Shown: positions 45,469 through 55,077, counted from the first letter of the stretch. The stretch is 64,000 bases of DNA from Mycoplana rhizolycopersici (GCF_013378445.1 NZ_JABXYK010000010.1:1-64000), one strand, 5' to 3'. Notes: generated by a model from the letters alone, not told the origin. Program-made: numbers and translations.

Positions 45469-46893
45469 ATGACATTGACCGCCGACACTTCATCACCGAC
45501 CCGCGATAAATCCCTCGCAAGGGCATTCTATGCGACGGCCTGGCGCTGGCATTTCTATGCCGGACTGTACGTCGCGCCCTTCCTGGTCATGCTGGCCGTG
45601 ACCGGATTGATCATGCTCTGGTCTTCTGTGCTCGTCGGCCGCGATGGTGAGAAACTCTATTCGGTATCCCCGACCACGCAGACCGTTGCGGTATCCGCAC
45701 AGGCCAACGCTGCGGCCGCAGCCGTTCCCGGCAGCGCGCTGGTCCAGTACATCGTTCCCCGGACGGACGAACAGCCCGCCGTCTTCCGCGTCAACAAGGA
45801 TGGCCAATCGACCATGGTCGCCGTTGATCCGTATCGTGGCACGGTGCTTGGGACATGGGAGCGTCGCGATGCACTCTACGATCTGGCGAACGTCATCCAC
45901 GGCACGCTGCTGATCGGCACCATCGGGGATCGTCTGATCGAGATCGCGGCAGGCTTCGGCATCGTCCTCATCGTCACGGGCGTCTATCTATGGTGGCCTC
46001 GCGATGGTCGTCCTCTCAAGAGTTCCTTGCGGCCGCAGCTGTCGGGGCGGGGCCGGCAAGTCTGGAAATCGCTCCACCAGACCGTCGGTATCTATGCTGC
46101 AGCCCTTCTCCTGGTGTTTCTGATCTCCGGCCTTTCTTGGTCCGGCATCTGGGGCGAGAAGCTTACCCAGGCCTGGAGCACCTTCCCGGCGGAGAAGTGG
46201 GACAACGTCCCGATGTCCGACGTTACCCATGCCAGCATGAACCATGGCGGCGTGAAGGATGTGCCGTGGGCTCTGGAGCAGACGCCGATGCCGGCCTCCG
46301 ATCCCCACGCGGCGCACAATGGGCACGCGGCGATGTCTGAAAACCAGCCGGGCGATCTCGACGCCATCGTCGCGCAAGCCCGCTCGCTTGGCTTCGACGG
46401 ACGCTTTCAGCTCTCCTTCCCCAATGGGGAGACGGGCGTCTGGACGATTGCCCGGGACACGATGAGCAACGACAGTGCCGATCCGCTGTCCGACCGAACC
46501 GTGCATATCGATCGATATAGCGGCAAGGTCCTCGCCGACATCAAGTTCGCAGACTATGGCGCCGCCGGCAAGGCCATGGCTATCGGCGTCGCCTTCCACG
46601 AAGGCGATCTCGGCGGCGGCTGGAACGTCGCGCTCAATACCGTGTTCTGCCTTTCCGTCATCTTTCTATCCGTCAGCGGCATCGTCATGTGGTGGAAGCG
46701 CCGGCCGTCCGGCGCGGGCCGACTTGTCGCTCCCGTGGTGCCGGAAAAGATGTCGATCTGGAAAGGCGGCGCGATCGTCATGGTCGCCGTCTCGCTGCTC
46801 TTCCCGCTCACCGGAATTGTCCTCGTCACCGTGCTTGCGCTCGACATGCTGCTCTTCCGGCATGTGAAGCCGCTAAAGCGTACCCTGAGCTAA
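45469..46893 (+). CDS. PepSY-domain transmembrane protein (PiuB-like)
   Basis: 474 aa inner-membrane protein with four or five helices: FYAGLYVAPFLVMLAVTGLI (near 28), a second around LIEIAAGFGIVLIVTGVYLW (near 160), a third near 212, and two at the C-terminus. PepSY regions lie in the loops, and a His-rich stretch HAAHNGHAAM near residue 283 suggests metal contact. Relatives are linked to iron or copper reduction and uptake. AAAGGGG precedes the ATG at 45469. It leads a short operon with PCuAC and SCO genes. Confidence 0.88.
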   Translation: MTLTADTSSPTRDKSLARAFYATAWRWHFYAGLYVAPFLVMLAVTGLIMLWSSVLVGRDGEKLYSVSPTTQTVAVSAQANAAAAAVPGSALVQYIVPRTDEQPAVFRVNKDGQSTMVAVDPYRGTVLGTWERRDALYDLANVIHGTLLIGTIGDRLIEIAAGFGIVLIVTGVYLWWPRDGRPLKSSLRPQLSGRGRQVWKSLHQTVGIYAAALLLVFLISGLSWSGIWGEKLTQAWSTFPAEKWDNVPMSDVTHASMNHGGVKDVPWALEQTPMPASDPHAAHNGHAAMSENQPGDLDAIVAQARSLGFDGRFQLSFPNGETGVWTIARDTMSNDSADPLSDRTVHIDRYSGKVLADIKFADYGAAGKAMAIGVAFHEGDLGGGWNVALNTVFCLSVIFLSVSGIVMWWKRRPSGAGRLVAPVVPEKMSIWKGGAIVMVAVSLLFPLTGIVLVTVLALDMLLFRHVKPLKRTLS

Positions 46894-46922
46894 TCTTCGC
46901 AACGAACTGACTTGGAACGATC

Positions 46923-47429
46923 ATGATACAGAACCTGTTCAGACTGCTTGCAATCCTCTTCACCGTCCTTCTTGCCGGGGCTGCACATGCGCACGGCTTC
47001 GAAGTCGGCAACCTCAAGATCGGCCATCCCTATGCGCGCGCCATGCTGCCGGGCGCAAAGGTTGGAGGCGGCTATCTCAAGATCACCAGCAACGGATCGG
47101 CCGACCGCCTTCTGAATGCGAAGGCGGACCGGGCCGCCAGCGTTCAGCTCCACGAAATGAAGATGGATGGCGGCATCATGGTGATGCGCGAACTGAAGGA
47201 CGGCATTGCCGTGCCTGCGAACGCGACCGTCGAACTGAAGCCGGGCGGCTACCACCTCATGTTCATGAATGTCTCCCAGCCCTTCGAGGAAGGCGAGATG
47301 ATCAAGGCCACCCTCACCTTCGAGAAGGCAGGCACGGTCGAGGTCGAATTCGTCGTCGGCCCGGCTGCAGGAGGGGCGCCGGACATGAAGCACGACGATC
47401 ACGCAGCGCATGCGGAAGACGGTAAATGA
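46923..47429 (+). CDS. Periplasmic copper chaperone PCuAC
   Basis: 168 aa. Signal peptide residues 1-23 (AAHAHG cleavage), then a cupredoxin-like fold with the copper ligands His77 and Met79 (QLHEMKM), Met88 (GGIMVMRE), His111 and Met113 (YHLMFM), matching the family's HxM...M...HxM pattern. A His-rich tail (MKHDDHAAHAED) may add metal sites. Delivers Cu(I) to the CuA site of cytochrome oxidase together with SCO. Its stop overlaps the SCO start (ATGATGA region). Confidence 0.94.
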   Translation: MIQNLFRLLAILFTVLLAGAAHAHGFEVGNLKIGHPYARAMLPGAKVGGGYLKITSNGSADRLLNAKADRAASVQLHEMKMDGGIMVMRELKDGIAVPANATVELKPGGYHLMFMNVSQPFEEGEMIKATLTFEKAGTVEVEFVVGPAAGGAPDMKHDDHAAHAEDGK

Positions 47430-48013
47430 TGACGCGCAATCCGGCCGCCATCGCATTCGCTGGCATATCGGCACTCTTCGTCGCGATCCTCATCGGCGTG
47501 ATGGCGTGGGTGGGCATCGACAGCCCGCGCACCGGGCGCTTCGATGCGTCCTTCTCGCTCGTCGACGACCGGGGCAACCCGGTCGATCAGTCGCTGTTCA
47601 AGGGCAGCCCGTCGCTCGTGTATTTCGGCTACACGCATTGCCCCGAGGTCTGCCCGACGACGCTCTTCGAAGTCGCCGGCTATCTGAAGGAGCTTGGCGA
47701 AGAGGGGATGCCGCTGAAGACCTACTTCTTCTCCGTCGATCCCGAACGCGACACGCCTGAGGTGATGCACGGATACGTGACTGCTTTCACTGACCGGATC
47801 ACGGGCGTGACCGGCACGCCGGCAGAGATGCGGAAGGTTATCGACGGCTGGAGGGTGCACGCAGCGAAGCTGCCGGGCGCGAACGGTGACTACCACATGA
47901 GCCACACCATGTCGCTCCTGCTGATCGGCGCCGACGGGCGACTGAAGGGGCTTCTTCCCTACGGTGCGGATCAGGATCAGGCGCTGGAGAAAATCCGCGA
48001 TACGCTGCTTTGA
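47426..48013 (+). CDS. SCO1/SenC family copper-insertion protein
   Basis: 195 aa, anchored by an N-terminal helix (AIAFAGISALFVAILIGVMA). Thioredoxin fold with the copper-binding CPEVCP (Cys72, Cys76) and a distal His in NGDYHMSHTMSLLL (about residue 160). Thiol-disulfide or copper donor for the CuA centre of cytochrome c oxidase. Overlaps PCuAC by 4 bp, consistent with a joint role. Confidence 0.94.
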   Translation: MMTRNPAAIAFAGISALFVAILIGVMAWVGIDSPRTGRFDASFSLVDDRGNPVDQSLFKGSPSLVYFGYTHCPEVCPTTLFEVAGYLKELGEEGMPLKTYFFSVDPERDTPEVMHGYVTAFTDRITGVTGTPAEMRKVIDGWRVHAAKLPGANGDYHMSHTMSLLLIGADGRLKGLLPYGADQDQALEKIRDTLL

Positions 48014-48092
48014 GATGCACCTTTCCGGTGTTGAGCCAAGTGGCAAGTTCGCGTCATATGCGCGCTGAAGGTCGGGGCTATTTCCCGACGGC

Positions 48093-49031
48093 ATGGGCAA
48101 GATTGCGATGATCGATCTGAGGGATGCGACCTATTTCGTGGCTATTGCCGATGCCGGCAACCTTGCCTTGGCCGCTGAGAAACTGGGCCGCACCCAGCCT
48201 GCGCTGACGAAGTGCATAAGGCGGCTGGAGGACGATCTACGCACCGAACTGTTCCGTCACGAAGGCAGACGGCTGGTCCTCACCGAAGCGGGGATCGTCT
48301 TTCTCGCCAGGATGCGCAGCCTGATCGGCCATGCGGCGGAGATCCGGCGTGAAATCGCCGATCTTGGCGTCGGCATCGCCGGCCACATCCGGATCGGGAG
48401 CGCAGCGACGGCGGCGGAATACATGCTGCCCCTACTGACTGCCGAACTGATCCGGCAGGCTCCTGCCGTGACGCTCGACCTCACGGTCGGCATGAACGAC
48501 GTTCTGGTGCAGGCACTCATCGAGAAGAATCTCGACCTCGTGTTCGGCCCGCTGACCGAGGCGACAGGTGATACGGATCGGTTCGAATCGTTTTCGCTCG
48601 CGACGGATGCCGCAGTGGCAGTTGCAAGCCGCGACCATCCGATCTTCGACAGCCCCATTACGATGGAAAGCCTTGCGGCACACAAATGGGTTCTGTCCAG
48701 ACCGGCCGTCGCGACACGCCAGTGGTTGCAGGAGAGGTTCCGGTCGCTCGGCTTCGACGGGCCGCAGGTCCAGATGGAGACCAGTTCGATTTCGCTTCTT
48801 CCCCGGCTGATCGCGGAAACGAAGCTTCTGAGCTTCATTTCACGCCGCAATCTAGGAGCGGGTGCCGCGGGCGCTCAATTGAAGGAGATCCCACTGGAAG
48901 AGACCACCATGCTTCGTGAATTCGGCATTATCAGGCTACGCTCGGCCTATTTCACGCCCGCCGCAAGACTGCTGGTCGAGATCGCGGAGGCGAGGAAGGC
49001 GGACTTTGCCGGCGCGGGGGAAGCGCGTTGA
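48093..49031 (+). CDS. LysR-family transcriptional regulator
   Basis: 312 aa (an ATG at 48108 is equally possible). HTH residues about 8-65: DATYFVAIADAGNLALAAEK, RTQPALTKCIRRLEDDLR. Effector domain from about 95, with DLTVGMNDVLVQALIEKNLD. Strikingly similar to the LysR protein at 61317-62207 (shared GNLxLAxxxLxxTQPALTKCIxRxE, LTVGMxDxL and LPxLIAxTxLLSFxSRxNL), so the pair are paralogues. Convergent with the CitMHS transporter operon, which may be its target. Confidence 0.9.
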   Translation: MGKIAMIDLRDATYFVAIADAGNLALAAEKLGRTQPALTKCIRRLEDDLRTELFRHEGRRLVLTEAGIVFLARMRSLIGHAAEIRREIADLGVGIAGHIRIGSAATAAEYMLPLLTAELIRQAPAVTLDLTVGMNDVLVQALIEKNLDLVFGPLTEATGDTDRFESFSLATDAAVAVASRDHPIFDSPITMESLAAHKWVLSRPAVATRQWLQERFRSLGFDGPQVQMETSSISLLPRLIAETKLLSFISRRNLGAGAAGAQLKEIPLEETTMLREFGIIRLRSAYFTPAARLLVEIAEARKADFAGAGEAR

Positions 49032-49044
49032 TCGGCGGGTCGCT

Positions 49045-49091
49045 GATGAAAGGTTCGTTGCCCGACGGCGGCTAAAGCCTCCGCCGGGCAG
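49045..49091. terminator. Hairpin between convergent lysR and CitMHS genes
   Basis: GCCC and GGCGG pair with CCGCC and GGGC across a CTAAAGCCT loop, with a 3-nt bulge on one side (49060-49089). It is placed to act for both converging transcripts. Confidence 0.4.
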
Positions 49092-49106
49092 CGATTGTCG
49101 CATCTG

Positions 49107-50384
49107 CTAGCGGTAAAGCGGGATGATACCAATAAGAAGGGCGACGGCGAGCATGACGAATGAGGCGCCCACCGACCAGCGGATGGTGAATTTCTGCGTT
49201 TCGCCGTAGTTGAGGTCAAGCCGGCTGACGAGAAGGTAGGTGGATGCGACAAGCGGGCTGAGGATGTGCACGGGCTGTCCCACCAGCGAGGCACGTGCCA
49301 TTTCCGCCCCGGTGATTCCGTAATGTCCGGCCGCCTCCGCCAGGATCGGCAGCATGCCGAAATAGAAGACGTCGTTGGATACGAGCCAGGTCACGGGAAT
49401 GCTGAGCAGTGCCGTGATCACCGCCATGTAGGGACCGACCTGATCGGGAATGACGTCGACGATCGACTGCGCCAATGCGCTCGCCATGCCCGTTTCATTG
49501 AGGATGCCGATGAAGACGCTGGCGGAGAACAGCATGGTCGCGACCGAGAGAATTGCCGGTGCATGCTTGGCGAGCACATCCTGCTGGATCTTGTACTGCG
49601 GGAAGTTGACGAGCATGGCGATCGCCGCGCCGATCATGAAGAGATAGGATAGCGGCAGGATCTCGAGGACCAACGAAGCCATCAGGAGGGTCGTCAGCGC
49701 CCAGTTGAAATAGAGCTTCCAGCCCGCATCGGCGCGGGGCTCGATCAATTGGGTGGTATCGATCGTGACGACGCCTATTCTTTTGCGTTCGCGCATGCCG
49801 AAGATCCAGGCCATGAAGAAAGCCCAGGCGACACAGGCAAGAAGAGGCAGGATGAGAGGCGTGAACACTTCGCTCATCTCCACCTTCATGGCCGCGGCAG
49901 CTCGGGCGGTCGGGCCGCCCCAAGGAAGGAGATTGCCGATGCCCGTGCACTGCAGGAGAAGACAGGCCACCATCGGAAGCGACAGTCCGAGCCTGCGGTA
50001 GAGCGGCATGAATGCCGACAGCGTGATCATGTAGACCGTCGCGCCGTCGCCGTCGAGCGCGACGATATAGCCGAGCGCGACCGTTCCGATGAAGATCTTG
50101 ACCGGATCCCCGCCGACCGCGCCGACGATACGCTTGACGATCGGATCGAACATGCCGGCATCGGTCATCACCATGAAATACATCATCGCGAAGATCAGAA
50201 GGACACCGGTTGGTGCGATGGTCTTTATGCCCTTCACGACCATGTCGCCCATGTCGGGAGCGAAACCGCCGATCAGCGCGAACACTGTGGGCACGAGGAT
50301 CAGCACCGTCGTGGCCGACATGCGACCGCTGATCAACAGATAGATGAAGCACGCGAACATCGCGAAGCTGAGAGCGACAAGCAC
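49107..50384 (-). CDS. CitMHS-family transporter (citrate/hydroxy-acid:cation symporter type)
   Basis: 425 aa, about 12 membrane helices. GDPVKIFIGTVALGYIVALD and GDGATVYMITLSAFMPLYRR (residues near 92-130) are the conserved central loop of CitM/CitH, and GNLLPWGGPTARAAAAMKVE follows. The start GTG 50384 is used because GAGGAGGAAT lies upstream; TTG/ATG further out at 50420 is possible. It lies downstream of the RraA-like and dehydrogenase genes on the same strand, and would import the acid they act on. Confidence 0.9.
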   Translation of the reverse strand: MLVALSFAMFACFIYLLISGRMSATTVLILVPTVFALIGGFAPDMGDMVVKGIKTIAPTGVLLIFAMMYFMVMTDAGMFDPIVKRIVGAVGGDPVKIFIGTVALGYIVALDGDGATVYMITLSAFMPLYRRLGLSLPMVACLLLQCTGIGNLLPWGGPTARAAAAMKVEMSEVFTPLILPLLACVAWAFFMAWIFGMRERKRIGVVTIDTTQLIEPRADAGWKLYFNWALTTLLMASLVLEILPLSYLFMIGAAIAMLVNFPQYKIQQDVLAKHAPAILSVATMLFSASVFIGILNETGMASALAQSIVDVIPDQVGPYMAVITALLSIPVTWLVSNDVFYFGMLPILAEAAGHYGITGAEMARASLVGQPVHILSPLVASTYLLVSRLDLNYGETQKFTIRWSVGASFVMLAVALLIGIIPLYR

Positions 50385-50550
50385 TACAATATTCCTCCTC
50401 CCATAGGTTGTGACACCCACGAGGAATAACGTTTCGAATCTGGTTTGATGCTGGCGACTTTGCAGGTGGCGAGACCGACGGCATTCGGGGAAGCGCGATC
50501 GCCGATGCGCTCCCTGCCGGCCGGCTTACCGGATCGACGGTTGACCTGAG

Positions 50551-51258
50551 TCAGACCGGAAGTCCCTTGGCCCTCAGGATCGCATCGAAGCGCTCCGGAT
50601 CAGCGGTGCCCTTGAGGTTGGTTTCCCGGATCTTCGCCTCCCGCTCGAGGTGAGCGAGCGTTTTTGGCAGAAGGGCAGCGGCATCCGGTGCACGAATGGC
50701 GATGACGCCGTCGAGATCGCCGAGGATCAGATCGCCGGGATGCACGACAAGGCCGCCCACGGCCACCGCCACGTTGATTTCCCCGGGGCCTTCCTTGCTG
50801 GGACCGCGATGGGTGTGCCCACGGGCGAAGACCGGCATGTCACCCTCCGCCCATTCGGCGAGGTCGCGGATCGCCCCGTCGATGACGAAGCCACCGAGTT
50901 TCTTGGTTTGCGCCGTCGTGCGAATGAGGCCACCGATCACCGCCTGGGTCAGATCGCCACCGCCGTCGATAACGATCACATCCCCGGCCTGCGCCATCAT
51001 CAGGGCCTTGTGGACCATGAGGTTGTCCCCCGGCCGCACGCGGACGGTGACGGCCTGCCCGCACATGATCTTGTTGCCGTGATAGGACTTGAGGCCCATG
51101 GTGCCGATCGAACGGCCCATGCAGTCGCCGGCGACCGCGACCGGGATTTTGCCGAAGGCTTCGAGAAGATCCGCCGGCAGGTCGTCATGGCGCGGATTGA
51201 TCCGATACCCTGCCGGCCAGACGACTTCATTCTGCTTTTCACCACTCACTGGTTTCAC
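50551..51258 (-). CDS. RraA-like / 4-hydroxy-4-methyl-2-oxoglutarate aldolase family protein
   Basis: 235 aa. The conserved core GDVIVIDGGGDLTQAVIGGL (about residues 92-111), GGFVIDGAIRDLAEW and VVHPGDLILGDLDGVIAI matches metal-dependent HMG/CHA aldolases and the RraA fold. Enzymatic members cleave 4-hydroxy-2-oxo dicarboxylates to pyruvate and an oxo acid. Context (dehydrogenase before, CitMHS importer after) favours an aldolase over the RNase E inhibitor role. The ATG overlaps the dehydrogenase stop (ATGA). Confidence 0.85.
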   Translation of the reverse strand: MKPVSGEKQNEVVWPAGYRINPRHDDLPADLLEAFGKIPVAVAGDCMGRSIGTMGLKSYHGNKIMCGQAVTVRVRPGDNLMVHKALMMAQAGDVIVIDGGGDLTQAVIGGLIRTTAQTKKLGGFVIDGAIRDLAEWAEGDMPVFARGHTHRGPSKEGPGEINVAVAVGGLVVHPGDLILGDLDGVIAIRAPDAAALLPKTLAHLEREAKIRETNLKGTADPERFDAILRAKGLPV

Positions 51259-52238
51259 TCTTTGATGGATTGCATGGTTTCCGGGTTCACACAGGCCGAC
51301 TGTGGCGGCCGCGCGCCCGAAAGAAACCCGAGCACGTTGTCCGCAGCCCCCCGCGCCATCGCGGCCAGCGCCGCCGGCGTCGACCCGCCGACATGCGGTG
51401 TCAGGACCACGTTCGAAAACGCCAGCAGCGGATTGCCGGGCGAAATGGGCTCCTCTGCGGTCGTATCGAGGCCGGCCGCATAGAGCTTTCCCTCCCGCAG
51501 GGCATCGATGAGTGCAGCCTCGTCAACGACCTCGCCCCGGGCCGTATTGATGAGGATCGCATCGTCGGGAAGTTTGGCAAATGCGTCGCGGCCGATCAGG
51601 CCGCGGGTCTGCGCGGTCAAGGGTATGTGCAGGCTCAGCACGTCACTCAGCGGAAGCAGTTCGTCGAGCGACGACATCATCGGTACGCCGTCGATCGGCG
51701 AATTCGGGCCGAAGCCCGGATCGTAGGCGACAACTTTCATCCCGAGCGCCAGGCAAGCCCGCGCCAGGCGTTGCCCGATCTGACCGAAGCCGACGAGGCC
51801 GAGCGTGCGCCACTGAAGCTCCACGCCGTCCTGCGCGCGCGACCAACGGCCCGATTTGATCTCCTGATCCATCCAGGCGATCCGGCGTGCGCTGGCCAGA
51901 AGCAGGCCAAGCGCCATTTCTGCGACAGACTGGGCGTTCGCGCCCGGCGTGACGAAGACGGGAATATTCCGGGCGGTCGCGGCTGCAACGTCGATATTGC
52001 TGACCCCGACGCCGTGCTTGGACACGACCTTCAGCGTCTGGCAATTGGCGATCGCCTTGCCGGAAAGGTTGACGGTGCGCGAAATTACCGCGTCGACCGG
52101 GTTCTCGCCCATGATGCGATCGACGGCGGCCTCATCGCCTCCCTTTTCAAGATAAATCAGGCGGCAGCCGGCATCTTCCAGAATTGCGACGCCATCGGGA
52201 TGCAGGGACGGCGCGGTGATGAAGATCGTATATGACAA
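51255..52238 (-). CDS. D-isomer-specific 2-hydroxyacid dehydrogenase
   Basis: 327 aa, SerA/GhrB-like without a C-terminal ACT domain. Rossmann motif GLVGFGQIGQRLARACLALG (about residues 145-164), Arg in NTARGEVVDEAAL, Glu in TTAEEPISP and catalytic His in LTPHVGGSTP. Oxidises or reduces a 2-hydroxy/2-oxo acid with NAD(P). First gene of the dehydrogenase-aldolase-transporter operon. A palindrome lies about 163 bp upstream (52401-52416). Confidence 0.92.
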   Translation of the reverse strand: MSYTIFITAPSLHPDGVAILEDAGCRLIYLEKGGDEAAVDRIMGENPVDAVISRTVNLSGKAIANCQTLKVVSKHGVGVSNIDVAAATARNIPVFVTPGANAQSVAEMALGLLLASARRIAWMDQEIKSGRWSRAQDGVELQWRTLGLVGFGQIGQRLARACLALGMKVVAYDPGFGPNSPIDGVPMMSSLDELLPLSDVLSLHIPLTAQTRGLIGRDAFAKLPDDAILINTARGEVVDEAALIDALREGKLYAAGLDTTAEEPISPGNPLLAFSNVVLTPHVGGSTPAALAAMARGAADNVLGFLSGARPPQSACVNPETMQSIKE

Positions 52239-52400
52239 GAGGCGTGCTCCAGATCGCCGACGACGGCATCGGAGTGGAATACCGCTCCTAAACGTCCTCG
52301 ATCATTTCAGGGCATGGAGCATCCGGCTCTGTCTCGACAGGCTCTGACGGAAATTGACCGGGTCCTCCACGCGGCTTTCCTGTTTGTAGATCTGATTTAC

Positions 52401-52416
52401 ATGAAATCAATTTCAT
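52401..52416. promoter_or_regulatory. Palindrome ATGAAATCAATTTCAT upstream of the dehydrogenase operon
   Basis: 7-bp perfect arms (ATGAAAT / ATTTCAT) around CA, in an AT-rich segment (52395-52455) of the 277-bp gap between the dehydrogenase and bphP. Both flanking genes are on the minus strand, so it belongs to the promoter of the dehydrogenase operon. Binding protein unknown. Confidence 0.4.
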
Positions 52417-52515
52417 ACTTTTCATCATAATATATCCGATGGGAATATATTGATCCGAGCCACGGCGAGAACGCGGACACCGGATCAATGGATCGCCAGC
52501 GTCCGCATCCCCTGC

Positions 52516-55077
52516 CTAGTCACCTGAACGCTGTCCGTTCAAGACGGCGGTGAGCGCCGCAACGATCGCACCACGGGTATAGGGTTTGCGGACGATCGGA
52601 ACTCCGGCATGGGTGACAGGCAAATCCGCACCCTCGCCGTAGCCCGTTGCGAACACGTAGGGCGTTCCCCTTTTGTGAAGTTCGTCGGCGACTGCGAAGG
52701 AATTGGTCGTGCCGAGATTGATGTCGAGAATGGCGAGATCTGGCGGAGCCGCTTCGATCTGTGCCAGGGCCTGCCGTACGGAACTGGTTGTCGCAACCTT
52801 GGAAAGACCTTCGTCCGACAGCATGGTTTCCAGGTCCAGCGCGATAAGCATCTGATCCTCGACGATCAGGACCGCCGGATCGGCAATCCTGAGCACACCC
52901 TGCGTCGCCGTTGCCGGCTCCGAAGTCTGCTTGGAATTCTTCGCTTTTGTCATCGCTGCCTTCACGTGCGGCGGCGGAATGCGGAACGTTGCCTCGACGC
53001 CGGACGGCACGAACCGGATCGCGCTCTCGCCGCTGAGATCGTAGGGTACGCTGCGCTCGATAAGCGCGCTGCCGAAACCGCTGCGCGACGGGACCGTGAC
53101 CAGCGGACCGTTTCGCTCGCGCCATTGGATCTCGCAGCCGCTGCTTTCGTCCATGGTCCAGGAGATCTCCAGTTGTCCCCCCGGCAGCGAAAGCGCGCCG
53201 TACTTGGCGGCATTGGTTGCCAGTTCGTGAAAAACCAGGGCGAGCACGGAGAAGGCGCGGCTGTCGAGCCAAATCGACGGGCCGTCGAGAGTGACCGTCG
53301 AAGGGGTCGTCCGGTAGGGCTGAAGCTCGGCCTCCAGAAGATCGGCGAGTATGCCGCCCCCGTCGCCGCGCGCGACCTGATCGTGGGCGATGGACAGCGC
53401 CTCGATGCGCCCCTGAAGTGTCGCCACATAGTCTTCCAGCGAGTTTTTTTCCGTTTGTGGACTGGTCACCAGCGACTTGATGACGGCCAGGATGTTCTTC
53501 ACCCGATGGTTCAGCTCCTGGTTCAGCATGCGCTGGCGAACCTCGGACTTGCGGCGCTCGCCGGCCATCAACTCGTTGTGCCGCAGAACGACTTCTACGA
53601 TCGCGATGCGTGCGATTTCGGCGATCTCGCGATCCGCCTCACTCCAGCATTGCGACTGGGCCTTGACCGTTTCCTTCCAGATCGCAAAGCTCTTGCGCGG
53701 CGTCAGACGATCGCCAAGCGGGCCTGTCTCGTAGGTCTTTTCCGGATTGCCGGCCCACTCCAGCGTCTGCATCAGTTCCTTGCGGAAGAACAGCAGGCAA
53801 TCCGAGCCCGTCTGGGAGAGCGGAATGGCAAGCAGCCCCGAAACACGGTCGCTGTAGGCTGCTGCCTCCGGCACCTTCTGCGACAGGGCGTGGGTTGCCC
53901 AGATGCGCCCCTCGCTGACGCTGCGAATGAAGTCGAGAAGAACGGGTATCCCTTCCTGCGGCGGTGTCGTGCCCACGGCCGTCCATTTCCCGTCGAACAT
54001 AATGCCGATACCGTCGTTCGGCAGCAGTCGTGAGAACTCGCGCAGGCTCTGGCGAAGGAGCTCGCCGACATCCTCGTGATGGGATGAGAGGATCAGAAAC
54101 CGGTCGAGCGCCTCGCGGGTGCCGGCGACGGCCGCCACGCGGCGTCGCTCCTTCAGCGACTTCAGATGAAGGGAAAAGAATTCGCCAAACACTTCCATCG
54201 CCACGCGTTGCGCCATTGGAAGGGCGCGCGGCGAGTAGTGATGGCAGGCAATCAGACCCCAGAGGCGCCCGTCGAGAATGACGGAGATCGACATGGAGGC
54301 GGCAACGCCCATGTTCCGCAGGTATTCGCAGTGGATCGGCGAGACGCTGCGCAGGTGGGCGAAACTGAGGTCCAGCGGCTCCCCCGAAGCATCGAGCACC
54401 GGCTCGACCGGAACCCGCGCCCCGCCGGCATCGGAAATCACCCGGATGGTGTTCTTGAGATAGAGCGTGCGCGCTTGCTGGGGTATGTCGCTGGCCGGAA
54501 AATACTGGCCGAGAAAGCTCTCGAGATCGGATCGTTTCGTTTCGCTGACAACCTTGCCAGAGCCATCCTGCTCGAAGCGGTAGATCATCACCCGGTCATA
54601 GCCGGTGGCGCCGGCGACGATCCGGCAGGCCCGCTTCACCAGTTGATCGACGTCGGTGATATCGCTGATACGACCGATCATCTCGCGCGCGATATGCAGC
54701 GGCTGCCCAACAGCAGGAGCCGGCTCGAACTCGACGATCACGGACGACTTGTACTGGTGAATGGCGATATCGAACACGCCCTTCCCCACCGATACGTCCA
54801 TGAGGAGTGCCGGTCGCGTGGCCGCGTTAGCCGATGCAAGCGCGTTTCGCAGGTCATGCACAAGCGTGCGCCCCAGAACATCGCTGATCTTGCGGCCCAG
54901 TAACTCTCCCTGGTGACCCAGCACCTCGCAGGCGTTCGCCGACGTGCGCCCGATCGTCGTCAGTTGGATATCGCAGGCAAGGAGGCAACCGTGCGGCTGG
55001 ATGCTCCCCGGAATATGAATCGGCTCGCGATCGCAGGTGTCGAGGTTGACGGTTTCAGTGTTCGACAAGAAGCTCAC
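52516..55077 (-). CDS. bphP: Bacteriophytochrome histidine kinase (HWE type) with C-terminal receiver domain
   Basis: About 853 aa from GTG 55077 (start uncertain; ATG 55155 would lie inside bphO). Order: PAS with biliverdin-attaching Cys15 (LDTCDREPIHIPGSIQPHG), GAF with PASDIPQQARTLYLK and the chromophore His in SPIHCEYLRNMGV, PHY with tongue motif LTPRKSF, HWE kinase (NQELNHRVKNILAVIKSL, HELATNAAKYGALS, QWRERNGP) and a receiver domain with phospho-acceptor Asp in LAILDINLG. This is the architecture of Agrobacterium Agp2. Red/far-red sensor; partners unknown. Overlaps bphO by 23 bp. Confidence 0.94.
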   Translation of the reverse strand: MSFLSNTETVNLDTCDREPIHIPGSIQPHGCLLACDIQLTTIGRTSANACEVLGHQGELLGRKISDVLGRTLVHDLRNALASANAATRPALLMDVSVGKGVFDIAIHQYKSSVIVEFEPAPAVGQPLHIAREMIGRISDITDVDQLVKRACRIVAGATGYDRVMIYRFEQDGSGKVVSETKRSDLESFLGQYFPASDIPQQARTLYLKNTIRVISDAGGARVPVEPVLDASGEPLDLSFAHLRSVSPIHCEYLRNMGVAASMSISVILDGRLWGLIACHHYSPRALPMAQRVAMEVFGEFFSLHLKSLKERRRVAAVAGTREALDRFLILSSHHEDVGELLRQSLREFSRLLPNDGIGIMFDGKWTAVGTTPPQEGIPVLLDFIRSVSEGRIWATHALSQKVPEAAAYSDRVSGLLAIPLSQTGSDCLLFFRKELMQTLEWAGNPEKTYETGPLGDRLTPRKSFAIWKETVKAQSQCWSEADREIAEIARIAIVEVVLRHNELMAGERRKSEVRQRMLNQELNHRVKNILAVIKSLVTSPQTEKNSLEDYVATLQGRIEALSIAHDQVARGDGGGILADLLEAELQPYRTTPSTVTLDGPSIWLDSRAFSVLALVFHELATNAAKYGALSLPGGQLEISWTMDESSGCEIQWRERNGPLVTVPSRSGFGSALIERSVPYDLSGESAIRFVPSGVEATFRIPPPHVKAAMTKAKNSKQTSEPATATQGVLRIADPAVLIVEDQMLIALDLETMLSDEGLSKVATTSSVRQALAQIEAAPPDLAILDINLGTTNSFAVADELHKRGTPYVFATGYGEGADLPVTHAGVPIVRKPYTRGAIVAALTAVLNGQRSGD

